Shown here: positions 51,605 through 59,984 of the stretch, one piece after another
Layout of the letters: each line of letters starts with the position of its first letter
Position numbering within the stretch: the first letter of the stretch is position 1
Position numbers and translations under genes: made by a program
The notes under the pieces: model-generated
Seen by the model: only the letters and a program-made list of their open reading frames with translations
The model's database searches: none
What the model was told of the DNA's origin: nothing
Source of the DNA: Ideonella sp.
GTDB lineage: Bacteria; Pseudomonadota; Gammaproteobacteria; Burkholderiales; Burkholderiaceae_C
Reading direction: 5' to 3'
Length of the DNA stretch: 64,000 nt
Assembly: GCA_016721465.1 (NCBI GenBank)
Contig: JADKIA010000008.1
Coordinates: forward strand, 310,001-374,000

Positions 51605-52468
51605 ATGATCAGCCTGTCCCCCTCGCGCACGCTCAAGGCTTTGATGACCTGTGCCCTCGTCACCTTCGGCGCGGTCGCCCACGCGCAGGCGGTGTTCCGC
51701 GTCAGCGCGATTCCCGACGAGTCGCCCAGCGAGCTCGCGCGCAAGGCCGCGCCGTTGATGAAATACCTGGAAGCCAGGCTGGGCATGAAGGTGGAGTACA
51801 CGCCGGTCACCGACTACGCCGCGTCGGTGGAGGCGCTGGTGAACAAGAAGATCGACCTGGCCTGGTTCGGCGGCTTCACCTTCGTGCAGGCCCACGTGCG
51901 CTCGGGCGGCAAGGTGCTGCCGCTGGTGCAGCGCGAAGAGGACGAAAAGTTCCGCTCGGTGTTCATCACCAGCGACCCGACCATCAACGCGCTGGCCGAC
52001 CTGAAGGGCAAGGACGTGAGCTTCGGCTCGCAAAGCTCCACGTCGGGCCACCTGATGCCGCGCAGCTTCCTGCTGCAGGCCGGACTGAACCCCGACAAGG
52101 ATTTCAAGCGCGTGGCCTACAGCGGCGCACACGACGCCACCATTGCGGCCGTGGCCTCGGGCAAGGTGCAGGCCGGTGCACTCAACATCTCGGTGTGGGA
52201 CAAGTTCGTGGCCGACAAGAAGGTCGAGCCCGGCAAGGTGCGCGTGTTTTTCACCACCCCCACCTACTACGACTACAACTGGACCGTGCATGCCGACATG
52301 CCGGCCGCGCTGCGCGAGAAGTTGACGCAAGCGCTGTTGGCCCTGAGCCGCGACACGGCCGAAGGCAAGGAGATCCTCGAGCTGCAGCGCGCCACCCGGT
52401 TCGTGCCGACCAAGGTGGACAACTACAAGGGCATCGAGGCCGCAGCGCGCAGCGCCGGCCTGCTGTGA
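51605..52468 (+). CDS. PhnD-family periplasmic binding protein, putative selenate/selenium-oxyanion importer subunit
   Basis: A 287-residue exported protein with a signal peptide ending AVAHAQA. The mature part has VFRVSAIPDESPSELARK, TPVTDYAASVEALVNKKIDLAWFGGFTFVQA, SSTSGHLMPRSF and GALNISVWDKF. This is the PhnD-like set that reference annotations name putative selenate ABC transporter substrate-binding protein (from memory). The location directly beside the selenoneine genes supports selenium over phosphonate as the substrate. ATG 51605; first gene of the plus-strand operon. Confidence 0.85.
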   Translation: MISLSPSRTLKALMTCALVTFGAVAHAQAVFRVSAIPDESPSELARKAAPLMKYLEARLGMKVEYTPVTDYAASVEALVNKKIDLAWFGGFTFVQAHVRSGGKVLPLVQREEDEKFRSVFITSDPTINALADLKGKDVSFGSQSSTSGHLMPRSFLLQAGLNPDKDFKRVAYSGAHDATIAAVASGKVQAGALNISVWDKFVADKKVEPGKVRVFFTTPTYYDYNWTVHADMPAALREKLTQALLALSRDTAEGKEILELQRATRFVPTKVDNYKGIEAAARSAGLL

Positions 52469-52505
52469 GCCTGGCCGTCGTTCCGGCGCCGCGGCCGGGC
52501 TGCCG

Positions 52506-53339
52506 ATGAAGATCGCGCTGCACGCCGTTGCCGCGCGGCACCCGGCGGCCCGAGCCGGTGCGGCGCCCGCGCTGCATGGGCTGGGCTTGCAGGTGGCCGA
52601 TGCCGAGCAGGTGGCGGTGATCGGCCCGTCGGGCGCGGGCAAGACCACGCTGCTGCAGGTGCTGGCCTGCGCGCTGCCGCCCACCGCTGGCCAATTGCAG
52701 TTGGACGATCTCGTGCCCTGGGCCCTGCCGCGGCCCGAACTGCAGCGGCTGCGTGGGCGCCTGTTTCTGGCGCCGCAGGTGCCGCCCCTGCCGCCGCGGC
52801 AACGCGTGATCACGGCCGTGCTGGCCGGCCGCTTGCCCGCCTGGGGATTGCCCAGGAGCCTGCGCTCGCTGTTCTATCCCGTCGACATTGGCGCGGCATA
52901 CGCAGCGTTGCAGCGCTTCGACCTGGGCGACAAGCTGTTCGAGCGCGTGGACCGCCTGTCCGGCGGTGAGCGCCAGCGGGTGGGCCTGGCGCGGGCGCTG
53001 CTGGCGCCGGCCCGCCTTTGGCTGATCGACGAGCCCTTGTCTGCGCTGGACCCCACGCGCGCCCGCCAGGCCATGGCCGCCCTGGTGGGCGGGGCGGCCG
53101 AGCGCGGCATCACGCTGGTGGCCACCTTGCACCAGGTGGACATGGCGCTGGCCCACTTCCCGCGCATCGTCGGCCTGCGCGATGGGTCGGTGGCCTTCGA
53201 TCTGCCGGCCGCCCAGGTCACGCGGCAGCACCTGGCCGCGCTGTATGCGCAGCATGAGGATGAGCTCAGCGGCCCGGCGCCCGAGCGCTTCGATGCCGCG
53301 CCCACGCCTGCGGCCCCGGCGGTCATGCATTGCCGATGA
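52506..53339 (+). CDS. ABC transporter ATP-binding protein (PhnC-type) of the selenium-oxyanion importer
   Basis: A 277-residue ATPase. Walker A GPSGAGKTT, signature LSGGERQR, Walker B LWLIDEPLSALDPT and switch ATLHQVDMALAHFP; the last resembles PhnC. It starts 37 bases after the binding-protein stop and its own stop overlaps the permease start as ATGA (53336-53339). The N-terminus (AARHPAARAGAAPALHGLG) is somewhat diverged before Walker A. Confidence 0.88.
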   Translation: MKIALHAVAARHPAARAGAAPALHGLGLQVADAEQVAVIGPSGAGKTTLLQVLACALPPTAGQLQLDDLVPWALPRPELQRLRGRLFLAPQVPPLPPRQRVITAVLAGRLPAWGLPRSLRSLFYPVDIGAAYAALQRFDLGDKLFERVDRLSGGERQRVGLARALLAPARLWLIDEPLSALDPTRARQAMAALVGGAAERGITLVATLHQVDMALAHFPRIVGLRDGSVAFDLPAAQVTRQHLAALYAQHEDELSGPAPERFDAAPTPAAPAVMHCR

Positions 53340-54169
53340 GCGACCTCGCCACGCCCGCCCCGCAGCGCGACCCGGCTTGGCTGGGCCGCCTGGGCTGGAT
53401 GGCGCTGGCCCTGGTGCTGCTCTGGCCGCTGGGCGTGGCCACTGAATTCAAGCCCTGGATGCTGTTCGAGGCCGAAAGCCTGCGCATGAGTCGGCGCTTC
53501 GTCGGCAGCTTCTTTCCGCCGGCGATCGAGCCGTCGTTCCTGGCCCTGGTGGCGCGCGAGACCTGGCGCACCGTGGCCATCGCCACGGCTGGCATCACGC
53601 TGGCGCTGGGGCTGGCGATTCCGCTCACTTTGCTGTCCACTCGTGCACTGTCCATTTCGGCGCTGTCCGGCCGCATGGCGCCTGTGCCGGCGCTGGTGCG
53701 GCAGGCGCTGCGCTGGTTGCTGATCGTGCTGCGCAGCGTGCCCGAGCTGGTGTGGGCGCTGGTGTTCGTGCGCGTGGTGGGCCTGGGTGCCACCGCCGGC
53801 GTGCTGGCCATCGCGCTCACCTATGGCGGCATGCTGGGCAAGGTGTACGGCGAGATCCTGGAAAGCGGCGAGGCGCATGTCACGCAGACGCTGCTGCGCA
53901 ATGGCAGCGGGCGCCTGCAGGCCTTCTGCTACGGCCTGCTGCCGCAGAACGCCGCCGAGCTCACGTCCTACACCGTCTACCGCTGGGAGTGCGCCATCCG
54001 CTCCTCGGTGGTGCTGGGTTTCGTGGGTGCGGGCGGCCTGGGCCAGCAGATGGACAATTCGATGAAGATGTTCAACGGTGGGGAGGTGGCCACGATGCTG
54101 CTGGTCTTCGTGGCATTGGTCGCCCTGGCCGACCACACCAGCGCCTGGCTGCGCAGGGCGTTGGGATGA
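53336..54169 (+). CDS. ABC transporter permease (PhnE-type), subunit 1
   Basis: A 277-residue inner-membrane permease with about six helices. It carries the PhnE-like RFVGSFFPPAIEPSFLALV, the RSVPELVWALVFVRVVGLGA segment and the EAA loop GEILESGEAHVTQTLLRNGSGRLQAFCYGLLP. It is ATGA-coupled both to the ATPase (53336-53339) and to the second permease (54166-54169). The pair should form a heterodimeric channel. Confidence 0.9.
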   Translation: MSDLATPAPQRDPAWLGRLGWMALALVLLWPLGVATEFKPWMLFEAESLRMSRRFVGSFFPPAIEPSFLALVARETWRTVAIATAGITLALGLAIPLTLLSTRALSISALSGRMAPVPALVRQALRWLLIVLRSVPELVWALVFVRVVGLGATAGVLAIALTYGGMLGKVYGEILESGEAHVTQTLLRNGSGRLQAFCYGLLPQNAAELTSYTVYRWECAIRSSVVLGFVGAGGLGQQMDNSMKMFNGGEVATMLLVFVALVALADHTSAWLRRALG

Positions 54170-54972
54170 GCCCGGCACAACTGCCCCCGCCCTTGTTCGA
54201 CGCGCGCTGCCGCGCCTGCTGGTTCAGCGTGGGCCTGCTGGCGCTCGTGCTGGCCAGCTTCTGGTCGCTGGACCTGCAATGGGCGCAGTTCCTGTCCCTG
54301 GACGCGGCCCGCAGCATGGGCCGGTTTCTGGGCGAATTCTTTCCGCCGGATGTCAGCCCGGGCTTCCTGGCCAAGGTGGCCGATGGCGCGGTGGAGACGC
54401 TGGCCATGTCGGCGCTCGGCACCGCCCTGGCGGCCGCTGGCGGGCTGCTGCTTGCCCTGCCGGCCAGCCGCACCCACCCGGGGGATGCGGCCCTGGCCCG
54501 CGTGCCCACGCGCTGGCTGCTCAATGCCCTGCGCTCGATCCCGGAGCTGGTGTGGGCCGCCTTGCTGCTGATTTCCGCCGGCCTGGGTCCCTTCGCAGGC
54601 ACGCTGGCCCTGGCCTTTCACACCACGGGTGTGCTGGGCCGCTTGTTTGCCGAGGCGATCGAGAATGCCCCGCCGGGGCCCGGTGAGGCCTTGCGCACCC
54701 AGGGGGTGGGCCCGGTGTCGGTGTTCCTCTATGCCACGCTGCCGCAGGTGCTGCCCCAGCTGTTGAGCTACACGCTTTACCGTTGGGAAAACAACATTCG
54801 CGCCGCCGCGGTGCTGGGGGTGGTGGGCGCGGGCGGCCTGGGGCAGTTGCTGGCCTTTCACATGGGCCTGTTCCACATGAACAAGACGGCCACCATCCTG
54901 GCCGGTATGCTCCTGCTGGTGGCCCTGGTGGATGCGCTCAGCCACCTCGGTCGTCGCCTGATGTCGCGTTGA
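54166..54972 (+). CDS. ABC transporter permease (PhnE-type), subunit 2
   Basis: A 268-residue permease paralogous to the preceding protein: RFLGEFFPPDVSPGFLAKV, RSIPELVWAALLLISAGLGP, the loop EAIENAPPGPGEALRTQGVGPVSVF and SYTLYRWENNIRAAAVLGVVGAGGLGQ. The shared SYT(L/V)YRWE element in both permeases shows they arose by duplication. It stops 12 bases before egtB. Confidence 0.9.
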   Translation: MSPAQLPPPLFDARCRACWFSVGLLALVLASFWSLDLQWAQFLSLDAARSMGRFLGEFFPPDVSPGFLAKVADGAVETLAMSALGTALAAAGGLLLALPASRTHPGDAALARVPTRWLLNALRSIPELVWAALLLISAGLGPFAGTLALAFHTTGVLGRLFAEAIENAPPGPGEALRTQGVGPVSVFLYATLPQVLPQLLSYTLYRWENNIRAAAVLGVVGAGGLGQLLAFHMGLFHMNKTATILAGMLLLVALVDALSHLGRRLMSR

Positions 54973-54984
54973 GCGGATGAGACC

Positions 54985-56304
54985 ATGACCTTGATCGACC
55001 GCTATCGGAGGATCCGGGCCCGCAGCTGCGAGATCGCGTTGCCGCTGAGCGAGGCCGACTGCCAGGTGCAGTCCATGCCCGATGCCAGCCCGATCAAGTG
55101 GCACCTGGCGCATGTCACCTGGTTCTTCGAGACCTTCGTCCTCGAGCCCTCCGAGCCCGGCTTCCGGCCGCACCACCCGGCCTTTCGAGTCCTGTTCAAC
55201 AGCTACTACAACGGTGTTGGCGAGCAGCATCCCCGGGCGCAGCGTGGCCTGATCACACGACCAGGACTGGCCGAGGTGCTGGCCTGGCGCGTGGCGGTGG
55301 ACCAGCGCATGGAGGCACTGCTCGCTGCGCCGGCCGATGCGGCGCTGGCCGCCTTGATCGAGCTGGGGCTGCAACACGAGCAGCAGCATCAGGAGTTGAT
55401 GCTCACCGACCTGCTGCACCTGCTGGCCTGCAATCCCTTGGCACCGGTGTACCGGCCCCGCCCGGCCAGCGCCGGCGGCGCGCCGCTGGCCATGAGCTGG
55501 GTGGCACCCCCCTTGCCGGGCACCGCCGGCTCGGCTGGCGGCCTGGTCGAGATCGGCCATGCCGGCGCGGGCTTTGCGTTCGACAACGAAGCGCCGCGAC
55601 ACCGGCAGTTCCTGCGCCCCTACGCGCTGGCCAACCGGCTCGTCACCCAGGGCGAGTGGTCCGAGTTCATGGCCGATGGTGGCTACCGCGATCCGCGCTG
55701 GTGGCTTTCGGCCGGCTGGGACTGGGTGCGCGCCAACCGTGTCGAGGCGCCCTTGTATTGGCGGCGAGGGGACGCGCAATCTGCGCGTTGGCAATCGTTC
55801 ACCCTGCACGGCACATCGCCCATCGTTGCGCAGGCGCCGGTCGTGCACATCAGCTGTTTCGAGGCCGATGCGTTTGCGCGTTGGTGGTCGGAGCAGCACC
55901 TGGCCGCCGGCCACGGGCCGGCTCGCTTGCCCACCGAGACCGAATGGGAGCATGCCGCCGCGCCGCTGGCGCCTGCCGCGGTGGCCAGCGGCCACCTGGC
56001 CGACGCGTCCTCCGGGGTGCTGTGCCCCCTGCCCGCGACGGCCGGTGGGTCCGGCCTGCAGCAGATGTTCGGCGACGTGTGGGAATGGACCGGCAGTGCC
56101 TACACCGCCTACCCCGGCTTCCGGGCGCCGCCCGGTGCGATCGGCGAGTACAACGCGAAGTTCATGGTCAACCAGATCGTGCTGCGCGGGGGCTCCTGTG
56201 CCACGCCGCGCGAGCACATCCGCGCCAGCTACCGCAACTTCTTTCCCGCCGATGCGCGCTGGCAGTTCAACGGGCTGCGGCTGGCTTGCGACCTGCTGGG
56301 CTGA
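54985..56304 (+). CDS. egtB: ergothioneine synthase EgtB
   Basis: A 439-residue sulfoxide synthase that oxidatively couples a thiol (gamma-glutamylcysteine or cysteine) to hercynine with O2. The iron ligands are in WHLAHVTWFFETF (His40/43) and HEQQHQE (131-137, HX3HXE), followed by LMLTDLLHLLACNPL, which is typical of true EgtB. The FGE domain has FAFDNEAPRHRQFL, RLPTETEWEHAA, MFGDVWEWTGSAYTAYPGF and LRGGSCATPREHIRASYRNFFP. This is a different subfamily from SenA at 49.2 kb, so the locus has one synthase for S and one for Se. It starts 12 bases after the permease, in the same operon as the importer. No egtA, egtC or egtE is in the window. Confidence 0.92.
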   Translation: MTLIDRYRRIRARSCEIALPLSEADCQVQSMPDASPIKWHLAHVTWFFETFVLEPSEPGFRPHHPAFRVLFNSYYNGVGEQHPRAQRGLITRPGLAEVLAWRVAVDQRMEALLAAPADAALAALIELGLQHEQQHQELMLTDLLHLLACNPLAPVYRPRPASAGGAPLAMSWVAPPLPGTAGSAGGLVEIGHAGAGFAFDNEAPRHRQFLRPYALANRLVTQGEWSEFMADGGYRDPRWWLSAGWDWVRANRVEAPLYWRRGDAQSARWQSFTLHGTSPIVAQAPVVHISCFEADAFARWWSEQHLAAGHGPARLPTETEWEHAAAPLAPAAVASGHLADASSGVLCPLPATAGGSGLQQMFGDVWEWTGSAYTAYPGFRAPPGAIGEYNAKFMVNQIVLRGGSCATPREHIRASYRNFFPADARWQFNGLRLACDLLG

Positions 56305-56322
56305 TCGATCGCGCGCCAGCCC

Positions 56323-57696
56323 ATGTCTGCCACCATGCTCCCCCGCCTGGGCCTGTTGTTCAACCACGACTGGGACGCGCTGGGCTTCGCATTGCACGCC
56401 GACCGCTTTGCCTTCGACACGGCGGGGTTCGACCTGTTCAGCTTTCCGAGCAACGCCCGGCTGGTGGGTTTCGACTTGCAGCGCTTCGCCCGCGCCCAGG
56501 CCAAGCGCGGGCGCCGCCGTGGCTGGGTGGGCGTGCTGTCGCACCACGAGCAATTCGGCGCCCTGGCGGCCGCCTTGGTGGCCGAGCAGCTGGGGCTGCC
56601 GGGCACCGCGCCCGAGGCCATCCTTGCGGCGCAGCACAAGCTGCATGCGCGGCGCGTGATGCAGCAAGTGGTGCCCGAGGCCAGCCTGGACTTCGCCGAG
56701 CTGGACACGGAGTATGGCGGCGAGATTCCGCAAGGCCTGCGCTACCCCGCGTACGTGAAGCCGGTGAAGGCCGCGTTTTCGGTGCTGGCGCGGCAAGTCA
56801 ATGGCCACCAGGAGTTGCACGCCCATACCCGCTTTGGCCGACGCGAGCTGTGGGTGATCCGCCGGCTGGTCGAGCCCTTCGATCGTGTCTGTCGGGCGCG
56901 CTTGCCCGAGGCGGGCACGGCCCACCGCATGCTGCTGGAGGCGCCGGTGCAGGCGCCGCAGTTCAACCTCGACGGCTGGGTGTTCCAGGGCCGGGCGCAA
57001 GCGCTGGGTGTGGTCGATGCGGTGATGTACCCCGGCACGCAAGCCTTCATGCGCTGGGACCACCCCAGCCGGCTGCCCGAGGCGGTGCAGCGGCGCGCCC
57101 TGGCGGTGGCGCAGAAGTTCCTGGCGGCCATCGACTTCACCCATGGCATGTTCAACATGGAGTTCTTCTTCGATCCCGCCACGCAGCGCCTGAGCGTGAT
57201 CGAGTTCAACCCGCGCCTGGCGTCGCAGTTCGGCGACCTGTACCGGCGCGTGCGCGGGCTTGATCCCCATGCCATGTCGATCGCGCTGGCCATGGGGCAG
57301 GACCCTGCCGCACTGGCCGGCGTGCGCCGCAAGGACGGTGCGGCGGCCAGTCTGGTCTATCGTGCATTCTCGGCGGACGTCGTGCCGCCCATGCCAGATG
57401 CCCGGCGGCGGGCCGCGTTCACGGCCGAGTTCCCAGACGGCCTGCTGTTCGCGATGCCCAAGCGCGGCCACGGCCTGGCGCGCGACTTCAAGTGGTTGGG
57501 CAGCCACCGCTACGGCATCGTGCACCTGGGCGGCCACGATGCCCAGGATTTGCGGGCCCGCGCCCTGCGCGCCAGCAGCCTGCTGGGCTGGCCTGCGCCC
57601 TACTTCGAGCCACGACTGGAGCGCTCGCCCGCCATGGGCGAACTTGCGGCACACTGGCGCGCCTCGACCTTGTCCGCCACAGGAGCCGCACCATGA
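56323..57696 (+). CDS. ATP-grasp-fold enzyme of unknown substrate
   Basis: A 457-residue protein of ATP-grasp type: a pre-ATP-grasp part (GLLFNHDWDALGFALHADRF), then YVKPVKAAFSVLARQVNGHQ with the ATP-binding Lys, and the metal-binding end NMEFFFDPATQRLSVIEFNPRLASQFGDLY. ATP-grasp enzymes form C-N or C-S bonds through acyl-phosphates. It begins 18 bases after egtB and is ATGA-coupled to the YHS lipoprotein (57693-57696). A role in modifying or conjugating ergothioneine or selenoneine is a guess from position. Confidence 0.85.
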   Translation: MSATMLPRLGLLFNHDWDALGFALHADRFAFDTAGFDLFSFPSNARLVGFDLQRFARAQAKRGRRRGWVGVLSHHEQFGALAAALVAEQLGLPGTAPEAILAAQHKLHARRVMQQVVPEASLDFAELDTEYGGEIPQGLRYPAYVKPVKAAFSVLARQVNGHQELHAHTRFGRRELWVIRRLVEPFDRVCRARLPEAGTAHRMLLEAPVQAPQFNLDGWVFQGRAQALGVVDAVMYPGTQAFMRWDHPSRLPEAVQRRALAVAQKFLAAIDFTHGMFNMEFFFDPATQRLSVIEFNPRLASQFGDLYRRVRGLDPHAMSIALAMGQDPAALAGVRRKDGAAASLVYRAFSADVVPPMPDARRRAAFTAEFPDGLLFAMPKRGHGLARDFKWLGSHRYGIVHLGGHDAQDLRARALRASSLLGWPAPYFEPRLERSPAMGELAAHWRASTLSATGAAP

Positions 57697-58304
57697 ACCG
57701 CCAACGCCTGTCTCGCCTGATCAAGGTGGCCGCCGTGCTCATGCTGGCCGGCGTGGTGCTGGGTGGCTGCTCGGCGATGCGGGCGCAGAACCCGTCGTCG
57801 CTGCTCAAGCCGGTGAATGCCGTGCCCGAAGGCGAGGAGCGCCTGATGCTCAAGGGCCACGACGTGGTGGCCTACTTCACGCTGGGACGGCATGCGCTCG
57901 GCCAGGCGCAGTACCGCAGCGTCTACGAGGGCGTGAGCTTCCGCTTTGCCAGCGCCGAGCACAAGGCACTGTTCGATGCCGCGCCGGCCAAGTACCTGCC
58001 GCAATACGGCGGCTTCTGCGCCAATGGCATCGCCTATGGCATTCCCTGGGGCGGTGACGCCGACACCTGGCGCATCGACCAGGGCAAGCTCTACATCTTC
58101 GGCGGCCAGGGCTCGAAGGACGCGTTCGAGCTGAACGTGGCCGCCAACACCGCGCTGGCCGACAAGTACTGGAAGGAAGAGGTGGCCGGCAGCAACAGCT
58201 TCATCCAGCGCACCTGGCGGCTCGTGGTGCGGGTGCCGCACTACCAGAGCGGCGAGGACCTGGCGCGCGCCGTGGCGGCCAGCAAGGCGAGCGGCAAACC
58301 TTGA
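57693..58304 (+). CDS. YHS-domain lipoprotein
   Basis: A 203-residue exported protein with a lipoprotein signal (VLMLAGVVLGGC, Cys26). The YHS-like domain reads LMLKGHDVVAYFTLGRHALG, FRFASAEHKALFDAAPAKYLPQYGGFCANGIAYG and YIFGGQGSKDAFELN. YHS domains occur in copper-linked and P-type ATPase proteins; this lipoprotein type is common and uncharacterised. The start at 57693 overlaps the ATP-grasp stop and is favoured by AGGAGC upstream. The gene for the patatin-like lipoprotein follows 10 bases later. Confidence 0.88.
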   Translation: MNRQRLSRLIKVAAVLMLAGVVLGGCSAMRAQNPSSLLKPVNAVPEGEERLMLKGHDVVAYFTLGRHALGQAQYRSVYEGVSFRFASAEHKALFDAAPAKYLPQYGGFCANGIAYGIPWGGDADTWRIDQGKLYIFGGQGSKDAFELNVAANTALADKYWKEEVAGSNSFIQRTWRLVVRVPHYQSGEDLARAVAASKASGKP

Positions 58305-58314
58305 GTCGACCGGG

Positions 58315-59235
58315 ATGGGGCCCGTGAGCACGCCGCTCCAGGCCCTGTCCGGGCGAGCGCTCTCGCGCCGCCAGTGGATGCTGGGTGCCGCGGGGGCCGC
58401 ACTGGGTGCTGGCTGTGCACTGGAACCCGACGCGGACCACGCCGGGCCCGACGCGCCCGAGGCCGGCCCATTGCCGGGGCCGCTGCGCACGGCTTGGGTG
58501 TTCAGCTCCGGCGGACCGCGGGGCTTCGTGCACGTCGGCGTGATCAAGGCCCTGGAAGAGTTGGGCTGCAAACCGGACCTGATCGTGGGCAGCTCGGTGG
58601 GCGCGATGGTCGGCGCACTGTGTGCCGCCGGTCTGCCGGCGGCGGAACTGCAAAGGCTGGCGCTGGAGCTCCAACCCTGGCAACTGGTGCGCTGGAACCC
58701 GAGTGGCCCGGAAAGGGTGAGCGGCTCCGCCATCGCCGACCTGGTGCGCACGCAGGCCCGGGTGAACCTGCTTCAGCGCCTGCCCACGCCCATGGTGTGC
58801 GTGGCACAGCGCATCAGCGACCAGGCGGCGATCCACTTCAATCGGGGGGACCTGGGCCTGGCCGTGCAGGCCGCCTGCGCGATCGAGGGGCAGTTCACGC
58901 CGGTGCGCATCCGCGGCGAACGCTATGCCGATGCCGATCTGCGCCTGCCCTTGCCCGTGCGCCTGGCCCGCGGCCTGGGCGTGCGCCGGGTGTTGGCGGT
59001 GGACGCTTCAGCCCACGAGGAGCAGGCCCCCGAGGGCGCGCAGCGCTATCGCGCCGGCGACGAGCGCAAGCGCGCCCTGACCCGCCCCGACGCGCAGGCC
59101 GCCGATGTGCTGCTGCACCCGGAGTTCGGCTACTACGTGAGCTTTTCGCGCGAGTTCCGCGAGCGTGCGATCGCGGCGGGCTACCGGGCGACGATGGCCG
59201 CGGCCGCGCGCGTGAAGGCCCTGCACCAGGACTGA
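58315..59235 (+). CDS. patatin-like phospholipase lipoprotein
   Basis: A 306-residue exported hydrolase. A twin-arginine-like signal and lipobox precede the mature part (SRRQWMLGAAGAALGAGC). The oxyanion loop is VFSSGGPRGFVHVGVI and the nucleophile is in GSSVGAMVG (GxSxG). The catalytic Asp of the Ser-Asp dyad falls in RYADADLRLPLPV, where most family members have DGG or DGA. ATG 58315 is used; GTG 58324 is possible. It is the last gene of the plus-strand run and is convergent with the lipid-transport operon. Confidence 0.88.
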   Translation: MGPVSTPLQALSGRALSRRQWMLGAAGAALGAGCALEPDADHAGPDAPEAGPLPGPLRTAWVFSSGGPRGFVHVGVIKALEELGCKPDLIVGSSVGAMVGALCAAGLPAAELQRLALELQPWQLVRWNPSGPERVSGSAIADLVRTQARVNLLQRLPTPMVCVAQRISDQAAIHFNRGDLGLAVQAACAIEGQFTPVRIRGERYADADLRLPLPVRLARGLGVRRVLAVDASAHEEQAPEGAQRYRAGDERKRALTRPDAQAADVLLHPEFGYYVSFSREFRERAIAAGYRATMAAAARVKALHQD

Positions 59236-59259
59236 AGCGATCCCGCGGGTCGGCGATTG

Positions 59260-59934
59260 CTACCTTTTAAAAGGCGCGTCCAGCTTGCCGTGCACGATGC
59301 GCTGAGCCAGCTGCCACAGCGCCAGCCGGTGGGCCAGCACCAGGCCGTCCACGCCACGCCCATTGGCCGGCACCTGCAGCAAGGCCGATTCCATGCGGGG
59401 TGGGCGCTGGCCACTCGGGTCCACCAGCGACCAGCGCGCGCGCAGCAGCACGCTCAGGCGATCCGCGTCGGCCTGCAGCTCCAGCAATTCGACCCTGAGC
59501 TGCTGCTGCACCGCCAGGCCGGGCGGCAACGGGGCGGTCCACACCTGCGATTCACCAAGCAGGGCGGCCAGGTCCTGGCGCAGCAGGCGCGGCACGCTCT
59601 CGCGCAGCGGCTCGGCCCAGGCGACGCCGGGCAGGGCCTGCAGGCCGGCCTCGCCCTGGGGCGCGAGCAACGCGTCGCGGTCCAGGTAGTCGGGCAGGCG
59701 CACCGGCAGCATCAACTGCCAGGTGAGCGCGCTGGCCGCGGCGGGGGCCGCGCCGGCTTCCGGGCCCGACAGCGGCGTGGCCGCCGGCAGTCGCACCAGT
59801 TGCGGCGCGGGCGCACTGGCGCAGGCGGCCAGGCTGGCCAGGCACAGCGCGGCCAAGGCGGCACGGCCTGGCGCGACCCGAGTGTGGGCGACGAGGCAGC
59901 GAGCCACAGGCGCGGTGTTGCGGAGCGGGGCCAT
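59260..59934 (-). CDS. PqiC-like lipoprotein of an MCE lipid-transport system
   Basis: A 224-residue ABC-type transport auxiliary lipoprotein. Lipobox LASLAAC and the pattern LPVRLPDYLDRDALLAPQGE, WAEPLRESVPRLLRQDLAALL and LQADADRLSVLLRARWSLVDPS are typical of the PqiC/YmbA family, outer-membrane partners of MCE proteins. The ATG at 59934 is fixed by the strong ribosome site CCCAAGGAG at 6 bases. It follows the MCE gene by 50 bases on the same strand. Confidence 0.9.
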   Translation of the reverse strand: MAPLRNTAPVARCLVAHTRVAPGRAALAALCLASLAACASAPAPQLVRLPAATPLSGPEAGAAPAAASALTWQLMLPVRLPDYLDRDALLAPQGEAGLQALPGVAWAEPLRESVPRLLRQDLAALLGESQVWTAPLPPGLAVQQQLRVELLELQADADRLSVLLRARWSLVDPSGQRPPRMESALLQVPANGRGVDGLVLAHRLALWQLAQRIVHGKLDAPFKR

Positions 59935-59984
59935 CGAAGACTCCTTGGGTGAGGCGCGTGGCGCCGCGCGGGGCATGGGGCGTG

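Noticed and set aside
53977..57654. A 1225-codon open frame on the minus strand opposite egtB and the ATP-grasp gene
   Set aside because: It is antisense to genes with clear family motifs. High GC makes stop codons rare in the complementary frame; its product is a low-complexity Arg/Gly/His/Gln-rich string without domains.
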